Assembly (NCBI RefSeq): GCF_000419445.1
Contig: NZ_AULK01000003.1
Span: forward strand, 248,001-312,000
Length of the DNA stretch: 64,000 nucleotides
Direction of reading: 5' to 3'
Origin: Gryllotalpicola ginsengisoli DSM 22003
Lineage (GTDB): Bacteria > Actinomycetota > Actinomycetes > Actinomycetales > Microbacteriaceae
Positions 42,651-50,961 of this stretch are shown here, in pieces. The notes under the pieces are model-generated. The model saw nothing but the letters and a program-made list of their open reading frames with translations, did no database searches and had not been told where the DNA came from. Numbering within the stretch: the stretch's first letter is position 1; each line of letters begins with the position of its first letter. The position numbers and the translations under genes were made by a program.

Positions 42651-42769
42651 TCGGCGGTTCTCCCGTTGCAGTGTTGCCATGAGCATAAGCGCACAGGAGC
42701 TCAGGAGTACCGGCCGGCGGGCGGTCTCCCAGACTGATGCCGTACCGTGAGGGGGTCGGCTTTCTGACG

Positions 42770-42896
42770 CGGCCCTTTCGGGGCCGGCGGTATGTGTGTC
42801 AGTCGGGCCGGTGGGGCGTGTGCGCCCCCTTCTTATCCACTGTGTGAACGGCCCGCAGCATTCTGCGGATCTGCAAGGACGCGACCTTTCGTCGCG
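42770..42896 (+). promoter_or_regulatory. Multi-hairpin 5' leader of the DEAD-box helicase gene
   Basis: Four perfect small stems follow one another: CGGCCC/GGGCCG (42770-42786), GGGGCG/CGCCCC with a TGTG loop (42813-42828), CCGCAG/CTGCGG with a CATT loop (42853-42868) and CGCGAC/GTCGCG (42880-42896). A TACCGT box at 42743-42748 would give a leader of about 185 nt. The start codon has no Shine-Dalgarno; instead CCCCTCC and ACCTCC lie just before it. A cold- or autoregulated leader is plausible, as for other DEAD-box RNA helicases. Confidence 0.6.
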
Positions 42897-42940
42897 GGTT
42901 CTGCCATGCAATCCCCTCCATTTCAGAAAGCGGTACCTCC

Positions 42941-44755
42941 ATGCCCAAGAACCCGCACCGCGGCGCAGGCCGAGCCCCCAAGAACTTCGACCCGTCGTAC
43001 GCCCGGTCCGCGAAGAGCTCGCGGCGCGACGACAAGCCGGGCTCGCGCAGCGCCGGGCACCGCGGCTACCGCCCCGAGGCAGAGGCCCCGACCGGCAAGA
43101 AGCCGCGCTGGAACAGCGCCGAGCGCGTCGCCCGCGGCCACTCGGCCGACCGCCGCGGCGAGGGCCGGTTCGAGCGCGACGAGCGCCCCCAGCGCGCAGA
43201 CCGCCCTCAGCGCGCAGACCGCGGCGGGCGCCGCTTCGAGCGCGAGGAGCGGCCGGCGCGCGGATACGACCGCGACGCGCGTCCCTCGCGCGGGTTCGAG
43301 CGCGACGAGCGGCCGGCCCGTCGCTTCGACCGTGACGATCGTCCGGCTCGGCGGTTCGACCGTGACGAGCGTCCGGCGCGTCGCTTCGAGCGCGACGAGC
43401 GTCCGGCTCGGCGGTTCGACCGCGACGACCGTCCGGCCCGTCGCTTCGACCGTGACGAGCGGCCCGAGCGCCGCCCCTCCACGTTCTACGGCGAGCAGCC
43501 GAAGCAGCAGTTCACCGAAGCCGACGACGTCGTGCTCGAGAAGCTGCAGGCCGAGGCGACCACCGCCGCCGACGTCGTGAACACCACCTTCGCCGACCTG
43601 GGCCTCGGCTCCGGAATCATCCGTGCCCTCGAGGGCCTCGGCGCGGCGCATCCGTTCCCCATCCAGGCCGCCACGATCCCCGACGTGCTCGCCGGGCGCG
43701 ACGTGCTCGGCCGCGGCCGCACGGGCAGCGGCAAGACCATCGCCTTCGGCGCGCCGACCGTCGAGCGGCTGCTGCGCGAGGGCTCCGAGGCCATCGCCGC
43801 CGGCACCCGCCGCAAGCGCCAGCAGGGCCGCGCCCCCCGCGCACTGATCCTGGCTCCGACCCGCGAGCTGGCGCTGCAGATCGACCGCACCGTGCAGCCC
43901 ATCGCCCGCGAGGTCGGGCTGTTCACCACGCAGGTCTACGGCGGCGTGCCGCAGCGCGCTCAGGTCATGGCGCTCCAGCGGGGCGTCGACATCGTCATCG
44001 GCACCCCCGGCCGCATCGAGGACCTCGTGGAGCAGGGCCGTCTCGACCTCTCCGAAGTGCACGTCACGGTGCTCGACGAGGCCGACCACATGTGCGACCT
44101 CGGGTTCCTCGAGCCGGTGCAGCGCATCCTGCGCCGCACGAGCGAGGGCGGTCAGAAGCTGCTCTTCTCCGCCACCCTCGACACGGGCGTCGCCGCGCTC
44201 GTCAACGAGTTCCTCGTCGAGCCGGCCGTGCACGAGGTCGCCGGCGAGGACCAGGCCTCGGGCACCATCGAGCACCGCGTACTGCTGATCGACCACCGCG
44301 AGAAGCTGCGCGTGATCGAGGAGCTCGCGAGCCGTGACGGCAAGACGCTGATCTTCTCCCGCACCCGCTCCTACGCCGAAGACCTCGCCGAGGAACTCGA
44401 CGCCGCGGGCGTGCCCGCCGTCGCGCTGCACGGCGACCTGAACCAGGCCAAGCGCACGCGCAACCTCGAGAAGCTGAGGAAGGGCCGCGTGAGCGTGCTG
44501 GTGGCGACGGATGTCGCGGCCCGCGGCATCCACGTCGACGACATCGACCTCGTGGTTCAGGCCGACGCGCCCGACGAGTACAAGACCTACCTGCATCGCT
44601 CCGGCCGCACCGGCCGCGCCGGCAAGGCGGGCACCGTCGTGACGCTCGTCTCCCGCAACCGCCGCCGCAAGGTGGAGGGCCTGCTCGACCGCGCCGAGAT
44701 CGACGCCGAGTGGACCGAGGTGCGCCCCGGCGACGCGCTGCTCTCGTCGTTCTGA
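42941..44755 (+). CDS. DEAD-box ATP-dependent RNA helicase
   Basis: A 604-residue helicase. The Q-motif region is [20 protein letters not shown], then motif [11 protein letters not shown], Ia PTRELALQI, Ib [44 protein letters not shown] and [13 protein letters not shown]. The first 190 residues are a charged, disordered Arg/Asp/Glu region with a 10-residue repeat ARRFDRD(D/E)RP (six or more copies, 43290-43480), probably RNA-binding or condensate-forming. It likely unwinds structured RNA in ribosome assembly or cold adaptation. A structured leader precedes it. Confidence 0.93.
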   Translation: MPKNPHRGAGRAPKNFDPSYARSAKSSRRDDKPGSRSAGHRGYRPEAEAPTGKKPRWNSAERVARGHSADRRGEGRFERDERPQRADRPQRADRGGRRFEREERPARGYDRDARPSRGFERDERPARRFDRDDRPARRFDRDERPARRFERDERPARRFDRDDRPARRFDRDERPERRPSTFYGEQPKQQFTEADDVVLEKLQAEATTAADVVNTTFADLGLGSGIIRALEGLGAAHPFPIQAATIPDVLAGRDVLGRGRTGSGKTIAFGAPTVERLLREGSEAIAAGTRRKRQQGRAPRALILAPTRELALQIDRTVQPIAREVGLFTTQVYGGVPQRAQVMALQRGVDIVIGTPGRIEDLVEQGRLDLSEVHVTVLDEADHMCDLGFLEPVQRILRRTSEGGQKLLFSATLDTGVAALVNEFLVEPAVHEVAGEDQASGTIEHRVLLIDHREKLRVIEELASRDGKTLIFSRTRSYAEDLAEELDAAGVPAVALHGDLNQAKRTRNLEKLRKGRVSVLVATDVAARGIHVDDIDLVVQADAPDEYKTYLHRSGRTGRAGKAGTVVTLVSRNRRRKVEGLLDRAEIDAEWTEVRPGDALLSSF

Positions 44756-44774
44756 TCGCTCACGCCCCGCGCTC

Positions 44775-44842
44775 GTGCGCTACTCGGATCCGCGGCCCGC
44801 GCCTCGGACCCGGGTAGCGCACGGCGGATCCGAGTAGCGCAC
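44775..44842. repeat. Palindromic repeat family 3, copy B
   Basis: Outer arms GTGCGCTACTCGGATCCGC (44775-44793) and GCGGATCCGAGTAGCGCAC (44824-44842) are perfect 19-bp inverse copies. An additional CCGGGTAGCGCAC arm lies just inside the right arm. It lies directly upstream of the SDR -10 box (TACGCT, 44849) and 20 bp after the helicase stop, so it may end helicase transcription. Copy A is at 21702-21770. Confidence 0.8.
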
Positions 44843-44861
44843 CGCGCCTACGCTCTTCAGC

Positions 44862-45548
44862 ATGGACCTCGGATACAACGGGAAGCTCGTGCTCGTGGCA
44901 GGCGGCACCGGACTGATCGGCAGCGCGGTGCGGGCACGGCTGGAGGCGGAAGGCGCCACGGTCGTGCCCGCGTCGCGGCATCCTCAGGAGGGCGGCGTCG
45001 CCCTCGACGCCCGCGACGACGCGTCGGCGCGGGCCGCCGTGGAGCAGGTGCTCGATCGGTACGGCCGCATCGACGCGCTGGTCGTGGCCGCCGCCCCGCC
45101 GGCGCAGACGCTGCCGAAGGTGACGGTCGGCGAAGCATCCGATCTCGCCGACGCGGTGGACGGCAAGGCGCTCGGCTTCGTGCGCGTCGCGAACGCGGTC
45201 GTGCCCGCGATGACGGATGCCGGATACGGCCGCATCGTCGCCGTGTGCGGGCAGATCGGCTATCTCACCGGCAACCTCGCGGCCGGCCTGCGCAACGCCG
45301 CGCTGCTCGTGGCGGCCAAGCACCTCGCCGACGCGCTGGCCGGTACCGGGGTGACCGTCAACGTGGTCAATCCCGGTCCGGTGCGCGACGACGCGTCGAC
45401 GGCGGCGCCTGAGCGGCTGGTGCCGGGCGACTCCACCCCGGCGCAGGTCGCCGACCTCATCGCGTTCCTGGCGTCGCCGCTCGCGGGCGCCATCTCGGGC
45501 GAGTCGATCTCGATCGGGCACAAGCTGCGAGGCGTCACCGCGCTCTGA
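44862..45548 (+). CDS. SDR family oxidoreductase with altered catalytic residues
   Basis: A 228-residue Rossmann protein: GGTGLIGSAV (nucleotide loop), ALDARDD, DALVVAAAPP in place of the usual NNAG, and the C-terminal VNVVNPGPV. The catalytic signature is abnormal: where Tyr-x-x-x-Lys should be, the sequence is LLVAAKHLA, so Lys is kept but Tyr is Leu, and the catalytic Ser region reads AVCGQIGYL. It may be a non-enzymatic or divergent SDR. The ATG lies 7 nt after TACGCT. Confidence 0.78.
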   Translation: MDLGYNGKLVLVAGGTGLIGSAVRARLEAEGATVVPASRHPQEGGVALDARDDASARAAVEQVLDRYGRIDALVVAAAPPAQTLPKVTVGEASDLADAVDGKALGFVRVANAVVPAMTDAGYGRIVAVCGQIGYLTGNLAAGLRNAALLVAAKHLADALAGTGVTVNVVNPGPVRDDASTAAPERLVPGDSTPAQVADLIAFLASPLAGAISGESISIGHKLRGVTAL

Positions 45549-45603
45549 GCGGCACCCCGGCGGCGGATAGGCTGAAACGTCGTCTGGTCCCGATGAGGAG
45601 AAC

Positions 45604-48180
45604 ATGCCCACGCTCGAGCAGAAGGTCCGGCTGCTGACCGGCGAGACGCCGTTCACCACGTACGACATCCCCGAACTCGGCGTGCGGGCCCTCGCGCTCA
45701 GCGACGGGCCGATCGGCATCCGCGGCATCGCCGAGCCCGCACCGGTCGCCGCCCAGCTGCCGAACCCGTCGGCGGTCGCCGCCAGCTGGGATCTCGACCT
45801 GGTCGCCCGGCTCGGCGCGCTGCTGGGGCGGGAGGCGCGGCGGCTCGGCATCGACGTCGTGCTCGCGCCGGTCGTCAACCTGCAGCGCACTCCGGTGGCG
45901 GGGCGCCACTTCGAGATGTACAGCGAAGACCCGCTGCTGACGAGCGACGTCATGGTCGCGTTCGTGCGCGCCGTGCAGGCCGAGGGCGTCGGGGTGTGCG
46001 TGAAGCACTTCGTCGGCAACGAGTCCGAGACCGAGCGCACCTCGTACCTCGCGCGCGTCGGCGAGCAGGCGCTGCGCGAGGTGTACCTCGCCCCGTTCGA
46101 GGCCGCCGTGAAGCGGGCTGGCGTGTGGTCGATCATGGCCGCGTACAACCGGGTCGACGCGGGCGGCGAGGCGGCGCACGCGACCGACCACTCCTACCTG
46201 ATCAACACCGTGCTCAAGGGCGAGTGGGGCTTCGACGGCGTGGTCGTCAGCGACTGGCTCGCGACGAAGACGACGGTCGAGTCGGCGCTCGGCGGGCTCG
46301 ATCTCGTGATGCCCGGGCCCGGCGGCCCGTGGGAGCAGCAGCTCGTCGACGCCGTGCGCGCGGGCCTCGTGCCCGAGAGCGTCATCGACGACAAGGTCGC
46401 GCGCATCCAGCGCCTCGCGGCGCGGGTGGACACCCTTCGAGACGCGGCCGATGGCCGCTCCTCAGGGACCGCCCTTCGAGACGGGCGCTCCGCGCCCTCC
46501 TCAGGGACCGCCCTTCGAGACGGGCGCTCCGCGCCCTCCTCAGGGGCCACCCCTCCGGCGGCTGAGGAGCCCGCGGAGCGGGCGTCTCGAAGCCCCCACG
46601 CCCCCGCCGCACCCGATTCCGACGAGGTGCGCTCGCTGCTGCGCGAAGCCGTGGCGCGGGCGACCGTGGTGCTGCAGAACCGGGACGGCGTGCTGCCGTT
46701 GGATGCGGCATCCGTGAACTCGATCGCCCTCATCGGCCCGAACGCGACCGAGCCGTTCGTGCAGGGCGGCGGCAGCGCCGTCGTGAATGCGCCGTACGGC
46801 GTCGACGTCGCGCAGGCGCTGCGCGCCGCGTTCCCCGACGCCCAGGTGACGGTGCATCGCGGCGGGCCGGCGCGGCGCTTCGCGCCCCTGATCGACCCCG
46901 CGCTCGTGACCGCCGCGGAGGGCGAGGCCGGCTACCGGCTGCAGCTGCTCGACGCGGCCGGCGACCCGGTCGGCGAGCCGCGCCTCGTGCCCGCCGACGA
47001 AGGCTGGAACCGCGGAGTGCCCCGGGGCGCCGAGCGCGCGATCGTGCACGCCCGGGTGTCGCTCAGCGGCGCCGGCCGGCACCGCGTCGAGGTCGGCGCC
47101 GTCGGCATCCGTCGCATCTGGTTCGACGACGAGCTGGTCGACGAATCCGACGAGTTCGCCGACGAGAACGTGATCCTCGACTCCTCCGCGAACCGCCCCG
47201 CCGGCCCGAGCCGTGTCTACGAGCTGGCGGAGGGCGAGGAGCGCACGGTCGAGATCCGGCTGGAGGGCCAGGTCGTCGATGCCGGTGCGTACAGCCGCTT
47301 CGTGCGGTTCGAACTGCGCCATGACGCGGATGCCGCGGACGTCGCCGCCGAGATCGATGAGGCCGTCCGGGCCGCCGCCGCGGCCGACGTCGCGATCGTG
47401 ATCGTCGGCACCGACGAGGAGACCGAGTCGGAGGGCTGGGACCGCACGAGCCTCGCCCTGCCCGGACGCCAGGACGAGCTGGTGACCCGGGTGGCCGCGG
47501 CCAATCCGCGCACGGTCGCCGTGGTGAACGCCGGCGCCCCGGTGATCCTGCCCTGGCTGGACGACGTGCCGGCCGCCCTGTGGTGGTGGCTGCCCGGCCA
47601 GGAGGGTGCGGGCGGGCTGGTCGACGCGCTGAGCGGCGCCGTCGAGCCGAGCGGGCGCCTGCCGTGGACGCTGCCGGGCTCCGAGGCCGATGTGCCGGTG
47701 CCCGACGCCGTGCCGGTGGACGGGGTCGTCGACTACCGCGAGGGGGTGCACATCGGCTACCGCGGCTGGCGCAGGCTCGGCCGCGTGCCGGCCCGCCCGT
47801 TCGGATACGGCCAGGGGTACGCCGACTTCGCCATCGCCGCGCCGCTCGTCGCCGAGGAGTGGGACGGAGACCGGCTTCCGGTCACCGTCGCCGTGACGAA
47901 CCGGTCGCTGCGCGACGGCCGCGCGGTGGTGCAGTTCTACCTGTCGGGGCCGGCCGCCGAGCACGGCGAATTCGACCGGCCCGAGCGCTGGTTCGCCGGT
48001 TTCGGCACGCTCGACGTCAAGGCCGACCGGGTCGCCGCGCTCACCGTCCGTCTGCCGCTGCGCGCCTTCCAGGTGTGGAGCGTCGACGAGCAGCGCTGGG
48101 TGCTGCCGCACGGTGAGTACGTGCTGCGCGCGGCATCCGATGCCCTCGACGACGGCGCGGCCGTCACCATCACGCTGTAG
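45604..48180 (+). CDS. Beta-glucosidase-like glycoside hydrolase family 3
   Basis: An 858-residue cytoplasmic GH3 enzyme. The N-terminal TIM barrel has VLAPVVNLQRTPVAGRHFEM and KHFVGNESETER; the nucleophile Asp lies in GVVVSDW (about residue 216). The alpha/beta sandwich has VVLQNRDGVLPLD and GTDEETESEGWDR, interrupted by a PA14-like beta domain (residues about 430-575). A fibronectin III-like domain ends the protein. Residues about 277-331 are a foreign-looking linker encoded by REP-like repeats. GAGGAGAAC precedes the ATG, with TAGGCT at 45568. It cleaves beta-linked sugars; the substrate is unknown. Confidence 0.9.
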   Translation: MPTLEQKVRLLTGETPFTTYDIPELGVRALALSDGPIGIRGIAEPAPVAAQLPNPSAVAASWDLDLVARLGALLGREARRLGIDVVLAPVVNLQRTPVAGRHFEMYSEDPLLTSDVMVAFVRAVQAEGVGVCVKHFVGNESETERTSYLARVGEQALREVYLAPFEAAVKRAGVWSIMAAYNRVDAGGEAAHATDHSYLINTVLKGEWGFDGVVVSDWLATKTTVESALGGLDLVMPGPGGPWEQQLVDAVRAGLVPESVIDDKVARIQRLAARVDTLRDAADGRSSGTALRDGRSAPSSGTALRDGRSAPSSGATPPAAEEPAERASRSPHAPAAPDSDEVRSLLREAVARATVVLQNRDGVLPLDAASVNSIALIGPNATEPFVQGGGSAVVNAPYGVDVAQALRAAFPDAQVTVHRGGPARRFAPLIDPALVTAAEGEAGYRLQLLDAAGDPVGEPRLVPADEGWNRGVPRGAERAIVHARVSLSGAGRHRVEVGAVGIRRIWFDDELVDESDEFADENVILDSSANRPAGPSRVYELAEGEERTVEIRLEGQVVDAGAYSRFVRFELRHDADAADVAAEIDEAVRAAAAADVAIVIVGTDEETESEGWDRTSLALPGRQDELVTRVAAANPRTVAVVNAGAPVILPWLDDVPAALWWWLPGQEGAGGLVDALSGAVEPSGRLPWTLPGSEADVPVPDAVPVDGVVDYREGVHIGYRGWRRLGRVPARPFGYGQGYADFAIAAPLVAEEWDGDRLPVTVAVTNRSLRDGRAVVQFYLSGPAAEHGEFDRPERWFAGFGTLDVKADRVAALTVRLPLRAFQVWSVDEQRWVLPHGEYVLRAASDALDDGAAVTITL
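46433..46597 (+). repeat. REP-like array read in frame inside the GH3 gene
   Basis: Three direct family-1 units (46433-46470, 46471-46509, 46510-46548), each CCCTTCGAGACG...CTCCTCAGGGACC, are followed by one inverted unit, GGCTGAGGAGCCCGCGGAGC-GGGCGTCTCGAAGCC (46560-46597). The region is open in the GH3 frame and encodes TLRDxxDGRSSGTALRDGRS-like peptides between the barrel and the sandwich domain. Confidence 0.88.
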
Positions 48181-48575
48181 CGCGCCACGGCTCGCCTCCG
48201 CCGGCTGAGGACGCACGAAGCGCCGTCTCGAAGCCTGCCCCCACCCCCGCTGGTTGAGCAGGCCGCAACGCGGCCGTATCGAAACCCCACTGCGCCGAAA
48301 CAACACCAACGGATGCTTCACGCCAGGCTTGCCCGCAACGAGTGCAGTTTCGGCAGAAGGGATTTCGACGAGACGACAGTAGATGCGGTTGTGGCTGGGG
48401 CGAAGCATCCGTTTGCGTCGTTTCGGTGCGGGGCGGCGCCGCCCGCCCTTCGAGACGCGCCCTGCGGGCGCTCCTCAGGGACCGCCCTTCGAGACGCGCT
48501 TCGCGCTCCTCAGGGACCACCTTTCGAGACGCGCTTCGCGCTCCTCAGGGAGCAGGCGCGGTGAGAGCCCGGCCC
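48181..48575. other. Repeat-rich intergenic region after the GH3 gene
   Basis: No gene is supported. It holds a REP-like inverted unit (about 48202-48236), a diverged unit ending GGCCGTATCGAAACCCC (48250-48287), a 132-bp inverted-repeat element (48295-48426), and three direct REP-like units: CCCTTCGAGACGCGCCCTGC (48445), CCCTTCGAGACGCGCTTCGC (48485) and CTTTCGAGACGCGCTTCGC (48520), each ending CTCCTCAGGG. It separates the convergent GH3 and MarR genes. Confidence 0.7.
48295..48426. mobile_element. Candidate MITE-like element with ~30-bp imperfect inverted ends
   Basis: The left end CCGAAACAACACCAACGGAT (continuing GCTTCACGCC) and the right end, read in reverse complement as CCGAAACGACGCAAACGGAT (continuing GCTTCGCCCC), agree at about 26 of 30 positions. 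The 70-bp interior codes for nothing obvious. A non-autonomous transposable element or a long-stem RNA are both possible. No target-site duplication was confirmed by eye. Confidence 0.45.
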
Positions 48576-49061
48576 CTACCGCGGCTGCGGGTCGGTGAGG
48601 CCCTGCGCCGCGGCCGCCTCGAGGCCCTCGAGCGCCGCCTCGACCGCGCGGCGCTGCTCTGCAGAGACGCCCTCGAACAGCGCGTTGAGGCGCTCGGCGC
48701 GCTCGAACCGCGCCCGGTGGATCGCATCGATGCCGGCCGGGGTCGCGACGACGAAGAACGAGCGCCCGTCGGTCGGGTCGGGGCGGCGGGTGATCAGCCC
48801 TTTGGCCTCCAGGTCGGCGACGATGCGGGTCATGGTGGGCGCCGCGACCGCCTCGAGTCGCGCCAGGTCGCCCGGTCGCACCTGGCCGAGGCGCACGACG
48901 CTGCCGAGCGCCGAGACGAGGCCGTGGCTGAGGCCGTCGCGGGTGGGGCGGATGCGCCGGTTGATCCGCCCGATCGCGACGGCCAGCCGGGTCGCGAAGT
49001 CGCTGTCCTCCGGTGCCGGCAGGGTCGGCGCCGCCGTGCTCGGCGACCGGTGAGCGGTCAT
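48576..49061 (-). CDS. MarR family transcriptional regulator
   Basis: A 161-residue winged-helix regulator: GQVRPGDLARLEAVAAPTMT for the HTH, then VADLEAKGLITRRPDPTDGR, the MarR wing with the conserved DPTDGR, and helices for dimerisation after it. It lies 7 bp downstream of an MFS efflux gene and is transcribed with it. The likely operator is the TTAGTT...AACTAA palindrome upstream of the transporter. Confidence 0.9.
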   Translation of the reverse strand: MTAHRSPSTAAPTLPAPEDSDFATRLAVAIGRINRRIRPTRDGLSHGLVSALGSVVRLGQVRPGDLARLEAVAAPTMTRIVADLEAKGLITRRPDPTDGRSFFVVATPAGIDAIHRARFERAERLNALFEGVSAEQRRAVEAALEGLEAAAAQGLTDPQPR

Positions 49062-49068
49062 CTCGGTA

Positions 49069-50814
49069 TCACGCCTTCTCCGTCGCAGGTGCGGTGGTCG
49101 CGACAGAGTCTGCCACGTTCTGCGTGTGCAGTTCGTGGACGTAGTGCTTGCCGCGCACGAGCGACGCGATCGCAGCGATCACCGACATGGCCGCCGCGGC
49201 GATGAACACCACGAAGAGGCCCGAGTGGAACGGCTGCGAGATGAGGTTCGGGAAGAACTCCGTGCCGGTGAGGGTTCGCTGCGCCGACGCCGACAGCGTG
49301 TCGAGCACGTTCGCGCCGGCCGGGCCGAGCATGGTCTGCATCGGGTTGTAGCCGAGGAACGCGGCGAAGACGCTGGAGACCGGCGGCAGTTGCGAGATGC
49401 TCTGGGCCGCCTTGTCGGGCACGCCCTGCGCCGTGAGGCCGTGCAGGAGCGTCGACGGCAGGCTCGCGGCCAGGCCCGCGATGAGCAGGGAGAAGAAGAT
49501 GCCCATCGACAGGCTGGTGCCCGAGTTCTGCACGGTGCCGGCCATCCCGCTCGCCGCCCCCCGCTGGTTGGCGGGCACCGAGTTCATGATCGCCGAGCGG
49601 TTCGGGGCGCCGAACATGCCCGAGCCGATGCCGTTGAAGAAGGTGATCACGGCGAAGGCCGCGTAGTTGAAGTCGGTCGGGATCAGCAGCAGCAGGACGA
49701 AGGTGATCGCGACCACGATCAGTCCCGCCGTGGCGAAGAACCGCGCCCCGAAGCGGTCGGAGAGCGTGCCCGACAGGGGCCCCGCGATGAGGAAGCCGAT
49801 GGTGATCGGCAGCATCGCGAAGCCGGCCATCAGCGGGGTCTGGTCGTAGGCGACGCCGTGCAGCGGCAGCCAGATGCCCTGCAGCCAGATGATGAGCATG
49901 AACTGCAGCCCGCCGCGGCCGATCGACGCCAGCAGGCCGGCGAGGATCGCCATGGAGAAGGCGCGGATGCGGAACAGCCGCATCTCGAACATCGGCGACG
50001 TCTGCTTGAGCTCGACGACGACGAATGCGACGAGCAGCGCCGCCCCGCCGACGAGGCCGGCGAGCACCCACGGGTTCGTCCACCCGGTGGCCGAGTCGCC
50101 GTAGGGCTGGATGCCGTAGGTGATGCCGGTGAGCAGGGCGGTCAGGCCCCCGGCGAACAGGGCGTTGCCCCACCAGTCCATCTTGCCGACGTTGCGCTGG
50201 CCGACCTCGTGCAGCGACTTGTACGCCCAGATCGTGCCGATGATGCCGACCGGCACGGAGACGAAGAAGACCGCGCGCCAGTCGACGTCGGCGAGCACAC
50301 CGCCCACGATGAGGCCGATGAACGAGCCGGCGATGGCGGCGACCTGGTTGATGCCGAGCGCCATGCCGCGCCGGTTGGCCGGGAATGCATCCGTGATGAT
50401 CGCCGTCGAGTTCGCGAACAGCATGGCGCCGCCGATGCCCTGCACGAAGCGCCACAGGATCAGCCACACCGCCCCGTGGCCGCCGGTGAACGGGTCGAAC
50501 GCGAGCGCGATCGAGCCGATGGTGAACACGACGAACCCGGCGTTGTAGATGCGCACGCGCCCGAACATGTCGCCGAGGCGGCCGAAGGTGACCACGAGCA
50601 CCGCGGTGACGAGCATGTAGCCCATCAGGATCCACAGCAGGTAGCTCACATTGGCCGGGTCGAGCGGGTTGATCTTGATGCCGGTGAAGATGGCCGGCAG
50701 CGAGATGATCACGATCGAGGAGTTGATCGTCGCCATCAGCATGCCGAGCGTGGTGTTGCTGAGGGCGACCCACTTGTAGTGCGGGTGGTCTTTGCTGAAC
50801 AGCGAGTTGGACAC
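49069..50814 (-). CDS. MFS drug-efflux transporter, DHA2 family
   Basis: A 581-residue, about 14-span transporter. It shows TTLGMLMATINSSIVIISLP, motif A FGRLGDMFGRVRIYNAG, LWRFVQGIGGAMLFANS and GSFIGLIVGGVLADVDWRAVFFVSVPVGI (the motif C region). A long extracytoplasmic loop lies near residues 440-520. It probably exports an antimicrobial or metabolite. The start at 50814 follows AGGAAGAG. Upstream lies a MarR-type operator, and downstream the MarR gene, so substrate-induced derepression is likely. Confidence 0.92.
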   Translation of the reverse strand: MSNSLFSKDHPHYKWVALSNTTLGMLMATINSSIVIISLPAIFTGIKINPLDPANVSYLLWILMGYMLVTAVLVVTFGRLGDMFGRVRIYNAGFVVFTIGSIALAFDPFTGGHGAVWLILWRFVQGIGGAMLFANSTAIITDAFPANRRGMALGINQVAAIAGSFIGLIVGGVLADVDWRAVFFVSVPVGIIGTIWAYKSLHEVGQRNVGKMDWWGNALFAGGLTALLTGITYGIQPYGDSATGWTNPWVLAGLVGGAALLVAFVVVELKQTSPMFEMRLFRIRAFSMAILAGLLASIGRGGLQFMLIIWLQGIWLPLHGVAYDQTPLMAGFAMLPITIGFLIAGPLSGTLSDRFGARFFATAGLIVVAITFVLLLLIPTDFNYAAFAVITFFNGIGSGMFGAPNRSAIMNSVPANQRGAASGMAGTVQNSGTSLSMGIFFSLLIAGLAASLPSTLLHGLTAQGVPDKAAQSISQLPPVSSVFAAFLGYNPMQTMLGPAGANVLDTLSASAQRTLTGTEFFPNLISQPFHSGLFVVFIAAAAMSVIAAIASLVRGKHYVHELHTQNVADSVATTAPATEKA

Positions 50815-50838
50815 GGGGCTCTTCCTGGTTGCGCGAAT

Positions 50839-50866
50839 TTAGTTGCTCGGTGCTAACTAACTATAG
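50839..50866 (-). promoter_or_regulatory. MarR-type operator and -10 box of the efflux operon
   Basis: TTAGTT (50839-50844) and AACTAA (50855-50860) form a spaced palindrome. On the minus strand TATAGT (50861-50866 and adjacent) is a good -10 box directly upstream of it, so a bound dimer would cover the transcription start. The stretch is strikingly AT-rich for this genome. Confidence 0.65.
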
Positions 50867-50906
50867 CTGGCTTCCGGATGTTCCGAGCCGGCGCGTCCTG
50901 CGCCCG

Positions 50907-50958
50907 AGTGCGGCTCATCCTCACCCGGCGCCGGCGCCCGGTGAGGATGAGCCGCACT
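50907..50958. terminator. Long perfect hairpin after copC
   Basis: AGTGCGGCTCATCCTCACC (50907-50925) pairs perfectly with GGTGAGGATGAGCCGCACT (50940-50958). The 14-nt loop is almost all a GGCGCCGGCGCC palindrome. It begins 3 nt after the copC stop, so termination of the copper operon before the MFS promoter is likely, although there is no T-tract. Confidence 0.7.
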
Positions 50959-50961
50959 GTC

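Noticed and set aside
46433-46597. GH3 gene as a pseudogene broken by repeats
   Set aside because: The frame stays open through all four units, and both flanking domains retain their catalytic and structural motifs, so it is more likely functional with an enlarged linker.
46540-48408. A 622-residue minus-strand open frame
   Set aside because: Antisense to the GH3 enzyme, and it extends into repeats. No recognisable fold.
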